This document shows, in pieces, positions 16,122 to 24,119 of a DNA stretch of 61,849 nucleotides. A program made the position numbers and the translations under genes. The first letter of the stretch is position 1. Each line of letters begins with the position of its first letter. The notes below the pieces were generated by a model, which was given only the letters and a program-made list of their open reading frames with translations, searched no databases and was not told the origin of the DNA. Origin of the DNA: Paraburkholderia sp. Ac-20340 (GTDB taxonomy: Bacteria > Pseudomonadota > Gammaproteobacteria > Burkholderiales > Burkholderiaceae); contig NZ_JAAGPR010000043.1 of the NCBI RefSeq assembly GCF_017104965.1, forward strand, positions 1 to 61,849, written 5' to 3'.

Positions 16122-16841
16122 TTGACCTCCAGCAACACCACCATCGGCGGCAGTTCCGCCACCGTTTCGCAGACGCTGCTCGACACCATGAACGGCACGT
16201 CGGCGAGCTCGTCGACGTCGTCCTCGTCGACCAGCGGCACGAGCGGCACCGATCTGCAGCAGACCTTCCTGCAACTGCTCGTGACGCAGCTGCAGAACCA
16301 GGACCCGACCAGCCCGATGGACAGCTCGCAGATGACCTCGCAGCTCGCCCAGATCAATACGGTGTCGGGCATCGCGAACCTCAACACGTCGCTTTCGTCG
16401 CTGTCGACGCAGCTCTCCGCTGGCCAGAACGCCCAGTCGGCGCTGCTGATCGGCTCGACGGTGCTGGCTTCGGGCACCACGGCGGCCGTGTCGAGCGGTA
16501 CGTCGCCGCAGCTCGGCGTGCAGCTCAGCACCGCGGCTTCGGACGTCAAGCTGACGATCACGAACTCGGCGGGCAAGGTCGTCAACACGCTCGATCTGGG
16601 CGCGCAGTCGGCCGGCACGGTTCCGGTGACCTGGAACGGCACGGACTCGTCGGGCGCAGTGGTCGCAGACGGCAACTACACGATCAGCGCGACGGCAACG
16701 GTCAACGGTCAGGCTACCTCCGCGACGGCACTCGTCGCGAGCAAGGTCGACGCGGTGATCCAGCAGTCCGACGGCACGGCGGGCCTTTCGCTCGCCAATG
16801 GCAAGACGGTCCCGCTCTCGAGCGTGGCCGGCATTCTCTGA
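16122..16841 (+). CDS. flgD: Hook capping/scaffold protein FlgD
   Basis: Cap that promotes hook subunit assembly and is later discarded. TTG start at 16122 behind GAGGAG, 239 residues. After a Ser/Thr-rich N-terminus comes the conserved LQQTFLQLLVTQLQNQDPTS with MDSSQMTSQLAQINTVSGI. The C-terminal half is the FlgD Ig-like/Tudor region (VPVTWNGTDSSGAVVADGNY). Lies between flgC and flgE. Confidence 0.97.
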   Translation: MTSSNTTIGGSSATVSQTLLDTMNGTSASSSTSSSSTSGTSGTDLQQTFLQLLVTQLQNQDPTSPMDSSQMTSQLAQINTVSGIANLNTSLSSLSTQLSAGQNAQSALLIGSTVLASGTTAAVSSGTSPQLGVQLSTAASDVKLTITNSAGKVVNTLDLGAQSAGTVPVTWNGTDSSGAVVADGNYTISATATVNGQATSATALVASKVDAVIQQSDGTAGLSLANGKTVPLSSVAGIL

Positions 16842-16873
16842 ACCCGATAAACGACAGCGCGGAGTAAATACTC

Positions 16874-18115
16874 ATGGGCTACCAGCAAGGATTGAGCGGC
16901 CTCGCCGCCTCGTCGAACGACCTCGACGTCATTGGCAACAACATCGCCAATGCGAATACGGTCGGCTTCAAGCAAAGCGCGGCGCAGTTCGCCGACGTCT
17001 ACGCGAACACCATCGCCAGCTCGGTCAATACGCAGATCGGTCTGGGCGCGGCACTCTCGGAAGTGCAGCAGAACTTCTCGCAAGGCACGATCACGACGAC
17101 CGGCCAGGCGCTCGACATGGCCATCAACGGCAACGGTTTCTACCAGATGTCGAACAACGGCACCGTCACGTATTCGCGTAACGGCGTGTTCCAGCTCGAC
17201 AAGAACGGCTACATCACCGATGCGGCCGGCAACGACCTGATGGGTTACGCCGCCGGCACGAACGGCGTGGTGAACTCGGCGCAAACCGTGCCGCTGCAGG
17301 TGCCGACGACCAACATCGCACCGGTCACCACCTCGACCATCACGGCACAGCTGAACCTGAACGCGCAGTCGACCGCCCCGAGCGCCACGCCGTTCGACGC
17401 GACCAACTCGGACACCTACAACTACTCGACTTCGATCACGGCATACGACTCGCTGGGCGGCACGCAGCAGGTCAACATGTACTTCGTGAAGAACTCGACG
17501 TCGGGTAACTGGGACGTCTACGCGGGCACCGCGGGCAACGTCTCCAGCACGCCGGTCGGTTCGATGAAGTTCGACTCGTCGGGCACGCTGACCAACACGT
17601 ACGACTCGACCGGCGCCTCGACGACGCTGGGTTCGATCGGCATCACGATCAACCCGACCGACGGCTCGGCCACGAACCAGGCGATCAACCTGAACTTCGC
17701 GGGCACGACGCAGTACGGCAGCACCAACGGCGTGAACAACCTCGCGCAGGACGGTTACGCGAGCGGCACGCTGTCGAACTTCACGGTCGGCTCGGACGGC
17801 ACCATCACCGGCAACTACTCGAACGGCCAGACCAAGACGCTCGGCCAGGTCGTGCTCGCCAACTTCAACAACCCGAACGGCCTGCAGAACCTGGGCGGCA
17901 ACCAGTTCCAGGAAACCGCGGCTTCGGGCGTGGCGCAGGTCTCGACGCCGGGCAGCACGAACCACGGCACGATCACGGGCGGCGCGGTGGAATCGTCGAA
18001 CGTCGACCTGACCAACCAGCTCGTCGACCTGATCACGGCGCAGCGCAACTATCAGGCCAACGCACAGACCATCAAGACGCAGCAGACTGTCGACCAGACG
18101 CTGCTGCAGATGTAA
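16874..18115 (+). CDS. flgE: Flagellar hook protein FlgE
   Basis: Main subunit of the flexible hook. 413 residues. Conserved N-terminal helix GLSGLAASSNDLDVIGNNIA, then NANTVGFKQSAAQFADV; FlgE/F/G core QALDMAINGNGFYQM; C-terminal ESSNVDLTNQLVDLITAQRN and IKTQQTVDQTLLQM. Thr/Ser/Asn-rich hypervariable centre as usual. ATG at 16874, 32 nt after flgD. Confidence 0.98.
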   Translation: MGYQQGLSGLAASSNDLDVIGNNIANANTVGFKQSAAQFADVYANTIASSVNTQIGLGAALSEVQQNFSQGTITTTGQALDMAINGNGFYQMSNNGTVTYSRNGVFQLDKNGYITDAAGNDLMGYAAGTNGVVNSAQTVPLQVPTTNIAPVTTSTITAQLNLNAQSTAPSATPFDATNSDTYNYSTSITAYDSLGGTQQVNMYFVKNSTSGNWDVYAGTAGNVSSTPVGSMKFDSSGTLTNTYDSTGASTTLGSIGITINPTDGSATNQAINLNFAGTTQYGSTNGVNNLAQDGYASGTLSNFTVGSDGTITGNYSNGQTKTLGQVVLANFNNPNGLQNLGGNQFQETAASGVAQVSTPGSTNHGTITGGAVESSNVDLTNQLVDLITAQRNYQANAQTIKTQQTVDQTLLQM

Positions 18116-18147
18116 GTACGTTTGTCCTTTAACGCACCGGGCACATC

Positions 18148-18906
18148 ATGGACCGACTGATTTATACCGCGATGACGGGCACGAGCCAGGCGCTCGAGCA
18201 GCAGGCCGTCGTCGCGAACAACCTGGCCAACGTCTCGACCACGGGCTTTCGCGCGCAGCTGGCGAATTTCCGCTCCGTGCCGATGTCGTTCGGCGACGGC
18301 TCGACCGTCAACGATTCGACCACGCGCACCTTCGTGCTCTCGGCGACGCCAGGCTCCGACATGACGCCCGGTGCGATTTCCAGGACCGGTAATCCGCTCG
18401 ATATCGCGATCCAGGGCAACGGCTTCATGGCCGTGCAGACCGCCGACGGCAACGAGGCGTACACGCGCGCGGGCAACCTGCACGTGGACGAAAACGGCCA
18501 GCTCGTGACGGCCAGCAACCAGCAGGTGCTGGGCGGCGGCGGCCCGATCGCGGTGCCGCCGGGCTCGGCGGTGACGATCGGCTCGGACGGCACGGTCTCG
18601 GCGATTGCGCCGGGCAGCCCCGCGAGCGCGATCGCCATGATCGACCAGATCAAGTTCGTGAACCCGCCCGCCGGCACGCTGCAACGCGGCGACGACGGCC
18701 TGTTCCGTACCGCCGATGGCAATCCCGCCGATGCGGACCAGACGGTCCACATCGCCACGGAATCGCTCGAAGGCAGCAACGTGAACCCGGTCGCCGCGAT
18801 GGTCTCGATGATCACCAACGCGCGCCAGTTCCAGATGCAGACCAAGCTGTTACAGACGGCCGACCAGAACGAACAGAGCGCCAACCAGCTGCTCAACTTC
18901 AGCTAA
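18148..18906 (+). CDS. flgF: Proximal rod protein FlgF
   Basis: Rod subunit of 252 residues, starting MDRLIYTAMTGTSQALEQQA with the signature NNLANVSTTGFRAQLANFRS. It has the basal-body-rod core GNPLDIAIQGNGFMAVQTADG and the C-terminal helix VNPVAAMVSMITNARQFQMQ. 32 nt after flgE and 64 nt before flgG. Confidence 0.97.
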   Translation: MDRLIYTAMTGTSQALEQQAVVANNLANVSTTGFRAQLANFRSVPMSFGDGSTVNDSTTRTFVLSATPGSDMTPGAISRTGNPLDIAIQGNGFMAVQTADGNEAYTRAGNLHVDENGQLVTASNQQVLGGGGPIAVPPGSAVTIGSDGTVSAIAPGSPASAIAMIDQIKFVNPPAGTLQRGDDGLFRTADGNPADADQTVHIATESLEGSNVNPVAAMVSMITNARQFQMQTKLLQTADQNEQSANQLLNFS

Positions 18907-18970
18907 GCATTTTTAAATTGGCCGCCGGTCTCGCCTACGACAGCAGACTACGCGCCGGGAGAAAGACACC

Positions 18971-19759
18971 GTGAACCGATCGCTCTACATCGCCGCTACC
19001 GGCATGAACGCCCAGCAGGCGCAGATGGACGTGATCTCGAACAACCTCGCGAACGTGAGCACCAATGGCTTCAAGGGTTCGCGCGCCGTGTTCGAGGACC
19101 TCATGTACCAGACGCTGCGTCAGCCGGGCGCGAATTCCACGCAGACCACCGAGATGTCCTCGGGCAGCCAGGTCGGTACCGGCGTGCAGCAGGTCGCGAC
19201 CGAGCGCCTCTACACGCAGGGCAACCTGCAGCAGACCGGCAACTCGAAGGACGTGGCGGTCAACGGCGCGGGCTTCTTCCAGGTGCAGATGCCCGACGGC
19301 ACGACGCAGTACACGCGTGACGGCTCGTTCCAGACCAACTCGCAGGGCCAGCTCGTGACCGCGAGCGGCTATCCGGTGATGCCCGCGATCACGGTGCCGG
19401 CCAACGCGACGTCGCTGACCATCGGCAGCGACGGCGTGGTGACGGTGACGACGCCGGGCTCGACCGGCAACACGACGATCGGCTCGCTGCAGGTGGCGAT
19501 GTTCATCAACCCGGCCGGTCTGCAGAGCAACGGCGAGAACCTGGTGTCGGAAACGGCTTCGTCGGGCGCACCGACGGTGACGACGCCGGGCCTGAACGGT
19601 TCGGGCACGCTCAATCAGGGCTACGTCGAATCGTCGAACGTGAACGTGGTGCAGGAACTCGTGAACATGATCGAGACGCAGCGCGCCTACGAAATCAACA
19701 GCAAGGCGCTGACGACGTCCGACCAGATGTTGCAGACCCTGAGCCAGATGCAGGTTTAA
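18971..19759 (+). CDS. flgG: Distal rod protein FlgG
   Basis: Distal rod subunit, 262 residues, the expected length. GTG start at 18971 behind GGGAGAAAG. N-terminus NRSLYIAATGMNAQQAQMD with NNLANVSTNGFKGSRAVFED, core KDVAVNGAGFFQVQMPDG, and C-terminal ESSNVNVVQELVNMIETQRA. Strong similarity to the family throughout. Confidence 0.98.
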   Translation: MNRSLYIAATGMNAQQAQMDVISNNLANVSTNGFKGSRAVFEDLMYQTLRQPGANSTQTTEMSSGSQVGTGVQQVATERLYTQGNLQQTGNSKDVAVNGAGFFQVQMPDGTTQYTRDGSFQTNSQGQLVTASGYPVMPAITVPANATSLTIGSDGVVTVTTPGSTGNTTIGSLQVAMFINPAGLQSNGENLVSETASSGAPTVTTPGLNGSGTLNQGYVESSNVNVVQELVNMIETQRAYEINSKALTTSDQMLQTLSQMQV

Positions 19760-19818
19760 ACTCCGCGTCGCGCTACACAGGCAAGCTGAAGCAACCGCAA
19801 TAGCAGTACGGCATAGAA

Positions 19819-20562
19819 GTGGTGAGGAATATGGGCCAGTCCGTTCAAGTCAACTTTCGCTCGCGGCAGCAGCAGACGCTGCGCCGGGCGATGCCGCGCG
19901 CCGCGATGGCGTCGGCGTCCCTCGTGCTCGCCGTGCTGGCGGGCTGCGCCTATATCCCGAACCGGCAGCCGATCGTGCAGCAGCCGATGACGGCCGTGCC
20001 GCCGCAGCCGCCCACGAATACTTCGCCGGGTTCGATCTACAACCCCGGCTACGTGGGCCGGCCGCTGTTCGAGGATCAACGTCCGCGCAACACCGGCGAC
20101 ATCCTCACGATCGTGATTTCCGAAAACATCAACGCGACGAAGTCCTCGGGCGCCAACACCAAGCGTGGCGGCAGCACGAGCTTCAACGTGCCGACCGCAG
20201 GCTTCGCGCCGGGCTTCTTCTCGCGCGCCAATCTGTCGGCCACGGGCGCCAACCAGTTCGACGCCACCGGTGGCGCGAACGCTTCGAACACTTTCACGGG
20301 CGTGATCACCGTAACGGTCACGAACGTGCTGCCTAACGGCAACCTGGTGGTATCGGGCGAAAAGCAGATGCTGATCAACCAGGGCAATGAGTACGTGCGC
20401 TTTTCCGGCGTCGTGAATCCGAACACTGTTGCCGGAGACAACTCCGTGCTCTCGACCGATGTCGCCGACGCGAAGATCGAATACTCCGCGAAAGGCGTGA
20501 TCGACGAAGCCGAGACAATGGGCTGGCTGCAACGCTTTTTCCTGAATGTCTCGCCATGGTAA
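19819..20562 (+). CDS. flgH: Flagellar L-ring lipoprotein FlgH
   Basis: Outer-membrane ring of the basal body. Signal peptide with lipobox LAGC (around residue 37), then the L-ring domain with ILTIVISENINATKSS, GVITVTVTNVLPNGNLVVSG and NEYVRFSGVVNPNTV. The start is uncertain: GTG 19819 or ATG 19831 (MGQSVQVNFRSR), both giving a usable signal peptide after a basic leader. Its end overlaps the flgI start by 7 nt. Confidence 0.96.
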   Translation: MVRNMGQSVQVNFRSRQQQTLRRAMPRAAMASASLVLAVLAGCAYIPNRQPIVQQPMTAVPPQPPTNTSPGSIYNPGYVGRPLFEDQRPRNTGDILTIVISENINATKSSGANTKRGGSTSFNVPTAGFAPGFFSRANLSATGANQFDATGGANASNTFTGVITVTVTNVLPNGNLVVSGEKQMLINQGNEYVRFSGVVNPNTVAGDNSVLSTDVADAKIEYSAKGVIDEAETMGWLQRFFLNVSPW

Positions 20563-21755
20563 AGATCCGTTTCCAGCGCTCGCGCCGCTCGCGCGTAAAA
20601 GACCTGCTGACCGCCTTCGGCGTGGTGGCGGGCTTCGTGTTCGCGTGCGGAGCGCTGCTCGCCTACGCCACGCCGGCGCGTGCAGAACGCGTGAAGGACC
20701 TCGTGACCTTCGCCGGCGTGCGCGACAACCCGCTGATCGGCTATGGCCTCGTGGTGGGTCTGGACGGCACGGGCGACCAGACCACCCAGGCGCCGTTCAC
20801 GACGCAGACGCTCGCCAACATGCTCGCGAACCTGGGCATCTCGATCAACAACACGTCGAGCTCGAGCGGTTCCTCGCAGACGCTCAACAACATGCAGCTC
20901 AAGAACGTCGCGGCCGTGATCGTCACGGCGACGCTGCCGCCGTTCGCGCGTCCGGGCGAGACGATCGACATCACGGTGTCGTCGCTCGCGAACGCCAAGA
21001 GCATTCGCGGCGGCACGCTGCTGCTCACGCCGCTCAAGGGCGCGGACGGTCAGGTCTACGCGCTGGCGCAAGGTAACGTGGCCGTGGGCGGCGCGGGCGC
21101 GTCGGCCAACGGCAGCCGGGTGCAGGTGAACCAGCTCGCAGCGGGCCGCATCGCGGCAGGCGCGACGGTCGAGCGTGCGGTGCCTTCGCCGGTGTCGCAG
21201 CCTGGCGGCATGCTGCAGATGGAAGTCAACGATATGGACTACGACACGACGCAGCGCATTGTGTCGGCGGTCAACAATATGTTCGGCGCGGGCACGGCGC
21301 AGGCGGTCGACGGCCGCACGATCCAGGTGCACGGTCCGGCCGATCCGCCTTCGCAGGTGGGCTTCATCGCGCAGATCCAGAATCTGGACGTGCGCCCGGC
21401 CCAGCCGGCGGCGAAGGTGATCCTGAACGCGCGTACCGGCTCGATCGTGATGAACCAGATGGTCACGCTAGAATCCTGCGCGGTGGCGCACGGCAATCTT
21501 TCGGTGGTCGTGAACACGCAGACGGCGGTTAGCCAGCCTGGCGCGTTCTCGAACGGACAAACGGTCGCGGCTCGCCAGTCGCAGATCCAGTTGAAGCAGG
21601 ACAACGGTGCGCTCAAGCTCGTGACGGCGGGCGCCAATCTCGCGGAAGTCGTCAAGGCGCTCAACGCGCTCGGCGCGACGCCCGCAGATCTGATGTCGAT
21701 CCTGCAGGCGATGAAGGCAGCAGGCGCTCTGCGCGCTGACCTCGAAATTATCTAA
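20556..21755 (+). CDS. flgI: Flagellar P-ring protein FlgI
   Basis: Periplasmic ring around the rod, built with help from FlgA. ATG at 20556 inside the end of flgH. Signal peptide ends PARA, then the mature start ERVKDLVTFAGVRDNPLIGY. 399 residues. Family motifs GLDGTGDQT, GGTLLLTPLKGADGQVYALA and the C-terminal GATPADLMSILQAMKAAGAL are present. Confidence 0.98.
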   Translation: MVKIRFQRSRRSRVKDLLTAFGVVAGFVFACGALLAYATPARAERVKDLVTFAGVRDNPLIGYGLVVGLDGTGDQTTQAPFTTQTLANMLANLGISINNTSSSSGSSQTLNNMQLKNVAAVIVTATLPPFARPGETIDITVSSLANAKSIRGGTLLLTPLKGADGQVYALAQGNVAVGGAGASANGSRVQVNQLAAGRIAAGATVERAVPSPVSQPGGMLQMEVNDMDYDTTQRIVSAVNNMFGAGTAQAVDGRTIQVHGPADPPSQVGFIAQIQNLDVRPAQPAAKVILNARTGSIVMNQMVTLESCAVAHGNLSVVVNTQTAVSQPGAFSNGQTVAARQSQIQLKQDNGALKLVTAGANLAEVVKALNALGATPADLMSILQAMKAAGALRADLEII

Positions 21756-21766
21756 GGACGTGAAAA

Positions 21767-22765
21767 ATGGATAACTCGAATATCGGCAATGGCAATCTCG
21801 ACCTCACGAACCGCTTCGCGCTGGACGTGCAGGGTTTCGACGCGATGCGCGCGGCGGCCAACGCCTCGCCGCAGCAGGGCGTCAAGGCGGCCGCCAAGCA
21901 GTTCGACGCCGTGTTCACGCAGATGATGCTCAAGAGCATGCGCGACGCGACGCCCGCGGACGGCCCGCTCGATTCCAACGACGGCGCGCAGTTCCAGTCG
22001 ATGATGGATCAGCAGCTCGCGCAGCAGATGTCGAACAAGGGCATCGGCGTGGCCAACGCCATGATCAAGCAGCTCACGCGTGCGATGGGCGGCGACCCCA
22101 ACAGCCTGAGCGGCAGCAACGGCGCAGGCGGCATCGCCAGCGCCATGCAGGGTCTGTCGGGTTCGGGCGGCAGCGGCAACGCCGGCAATATGGCGATGCT
22201 CAACGCGCTCGGCCGTGCCTACGGCAATGCCGCGGCGAACGGCTCGCTCGGCAAGAGCCAGGGCTGGGACGCCAATAGCGCGCTCACGCCGGCCGTGCGC
22301 GGCAACGGCGACGACAAGGTCGACGCCTTCGTCAACAAGCTCGCCAACGGCGCGCAGCAGGCCAGCGCCACCACCGGCATTCCGGCCCGCTTCATCGTCG
22401 GCCAGGCCGCGCTCGAATCGGGCTGGGGCAAGCGCGAGATCATGAAGGCGGACGGCTCGACCAGCTACAACGTGTTCGGCATCAAGGCGACCAAGGACTG
22501 GACCGGCAAGACGGTCTCGACCATGACGACCGAGTACATCCACGGCACGCCGCACCGCGTGGTGGAGAAGTTCCGCGCCTACGACTCGTACGAAGATGCG
22601 ATGACCGACTACGCCACCATGCTCAAGAACAACCCGCGCTACGCGTCGGTGATCAACGGCTCGCGTACCGCCGAGAGCTTCGCGCAGGGCATGCAGCGCG
22701 CGGGCTACGCAACCGATCCGCATTACGCCAAAAAGCTCATGTCGATCATGCAGCAGATGGCCTGA
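21767..22765 (+). CDS. flgJ: Rod cap and peptidoglycan hydrolase FlgJ
   Basis: Bifunctional protein: the N-terminal rod-cap domain (AAKQFDAVFTQMMLKSMRDA) and the C-terminal glucosaminidase domain that opens the cell wall for the rod. The hydrolase part has QAALESGWGKREI with the likely catalytic E217, YNVFGIK, and the Tyr-containing motif FRAYDSYEDAMTDYATML. 332 residues. A Gly/Ser/Asn-rich linker (about 105-165) joins the domains. Last gene of the flgB-flgJ run; a 326-nt gap follows. Confidence 0.97.
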   Translation: MDNSNIGNGNLDLTNRFALDVQGFDAMRAAANASPQQGVKAAAKQFDAVFTQMMLKSMRDATPADGPLDSNDGAQFQSMMDQQLAQQMSNKGIGVANAMIKQLTRAMGGDPNSLSGSNGAGGIASAMQGLSGSGGSGNAGNMAMLNALGRAYGNAAANGSLGKSQGWDANSALTPAVRGNGDDKVDAFVNKLANGAQQASATTGIPARFIVGQAALESGWGKREIMKADGSTSYNVFGIKATKDWTGKTVSTMTTEYIHGTPHRVVEKFRAYDSYEDAMTDYATMLKNNPRYASVINGSRTAESFAQGMQRAGYATDPHYAKKLMSIMQQMA

Positions 22766-23091
22766 TCCGCAGCGGATCGAACGACGTTTTTATCGACGCA
22801 TCGCGCATAACATGCAGCGCGCCACGCCGAAACATGGCAAACGTTGCCTGATCGGCGATGGGCGCGTTTTGCGCACCGATCGCGTGCAGATCGCGAAAGA
22901 AGCGCGCCCGGCGCTCGCCGGCTCATTTCGCCGGACACACATTTTTTACGCCAAACCCCTAAATTTCCTCGCTCGTATGCCGCTAATGCAGGCGAGATCG
23001 AAAAGAATCAGGGGCGGCGACGACCGCCCGGACGGCGCGCTACGGCAGCTTGTCGGGCGCGCCGGCATGTCCACGAAATTCCGGCAGGCCG
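22766..23091. other. Intergenic region flgJ to PilZ brake gene
   Basis: No gene supported. It contains the sigma-28-type promoter at 22960-22986 and, upstream of that, GC-rich sequence with scattered GATCG words but no strong hairpin or T-run. Confidence 0.55.
22960..22986 (+). promoter_or_regulatory. Sigma-28-type promoter of the PilZ brake gene
   Basis: TAAA (22960-22963), exactly 15 nt, GCCGCTAA (22979-22986): 4/4 and 7/8 matches to TAAA-N15-GCCGATAA. The next gene starts at 23092. Confidence 0.7.
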
Positions 23092-23847
23092 ATGAATACC
23101 GTTCAGTCGAATCAACAGGAAGCAGTCGATGGCGAAAGCCCCGACTATGGCCGTCGCAACCCGCTCGAAGTCGGGGTGCAGTTGCGCAATCTCGCCAATC
23201 GCGGCGATTTCCTGACCTTGCAGTTTCGCGGAGGCCAACTGGTCACGCGCATCCTCGACGTGAACTCGCGCGAGCGAACCTTCACGTTCGACTGGGGCGC
23301 GCTGTCCGAGCAGAACCGCGAAGTGCTGGCCACCCAGGAATGCCAGTTCCATGCGTCGCCCGAAGGCGTGCGCGTGGAGTTCACCACTGGCCAGCCGCGC
23401 GAGACGACCTTCGAAGGGCGTCCCGCCTTCGAAGTGACCTTCCCCGAAGTGCTCTACTACGTGCAGCGCCGCGAGTATTTCCGCGTCGATACACCGGTGA
23501 TGGAGCCGTGCATCGTGCGCGGCGCGCTGCCGATGGATGGCCAGCGCTTCCAGTTCGAGGTGCACGACATCTCGCTGGGCGGTCTGGGTCTGCGCACCAC
23601 GGACGAACGCGCGGCGGCGCTCGACATGGGTCTGAAGCTGGTGGACGTGGAGCTGGAGCTGCGCGGTCACGGCACGCTGCGCGTCGATCTGGCGCTGGTG
23701 GTGCTGCGCTTCATCGATCTGCCCAATGGCGACCGGCGCTATCACCTCGGCCTGCGTTTCGACACGCTGCCGGGCGCGGCGGAAAACAGCCTGCAGCGCT
23801 ATATCACGCAGCTCGAAATGAAGCGCCGCGCGTTCCAGCGCGCTTAA
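23092..23847 (+). CDS. ycgR: YcgR-family flagellar brake protein (PilZ domain)
   Basis: c-di-GMP-responsive protein that slows or biases the flagellar motor in enterics. 251 residues from ATG 23092; an upstream TTG (23050) is less likely. The N-terminal YcgR domain (about 20-118) is followed by a PilZ domain with both binding motifs: R127-x3-R131 in RREYFRVD, and D159-x-S161-x2-G164 in DISLGGLG. It sits between flgJ and flgK behind its own sigma-28-type promoter, so it should be made late, with the filament genes. Confidence 0.93.
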   Translation: MNTVQSNQQEAVDGESPDYGRRNPLEVGVQLRNLANRGDFLTLQFRGGQLVTRILDVNSRERTFTFDWGALSEQNREVLATQECQFHASPEGVRVEFTTGQPRETTFEGRPAFEVTFPEVLYYVQRREYFRVDTPVMEPCIVRGALPMDGQRFQFEVHDISLGGLGLRTTDERAAALDMGLKLVDVELELRGHGTLRVDLALVVLRFIDLPNGDRRYHLGLRFDTLPGAAENSLQRYITQLEMKRRAFQRA

Positions 23848-24027
23848 GCGCACAACCCGGCGAGCAAGGCAGCGGGGCCGCTTGCGCGGCTTGCTGCCGA
23901 CTTCAGCGCGGCGCGCCATTCGCGTGCGCCGGGCCGGTTTCCGATGTGCTGCACAGGCACACCGGCGAGGCCGCGACACGTCTGTCGCGCCAAACGTTTT
24001 CCCCGCGAAATTCTCCCTTACCGCCGC

Positions 24028-24054
24028 TTAATTTCAGCGGCGCGCTGCCGTTAT
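24028..24054 (+). promoter_or_regulatory. Candidate sigma-28-type promoter of flgKL
   Basis: TTAA (24028-24031), 15 nt, GCCGTTAT (24047-24054). The -35 is 3/4 and the -10 octamer 6/8; the same octamer occurs in the flgM promoter. flgK starts 65 nt downstream. The rest of the 272-nt gap holds no gene. Confidence 0.5.
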
Positions 24055-24119
24055 TACATAAGTTCACCCACGCGGCCCTCCGACTGGAATGTCGGGCAGG
24101 CCGTCCATGAGGATTACGC

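Noticed and set aside
24001..24027. Alternative sigma-28 promoter for flgK using GAAA and GCCGCTTA
   Set aside because: Spacing is 12 nt instead of 15; the TTAA-N15-GCCGTTAT site just downstream fits better.
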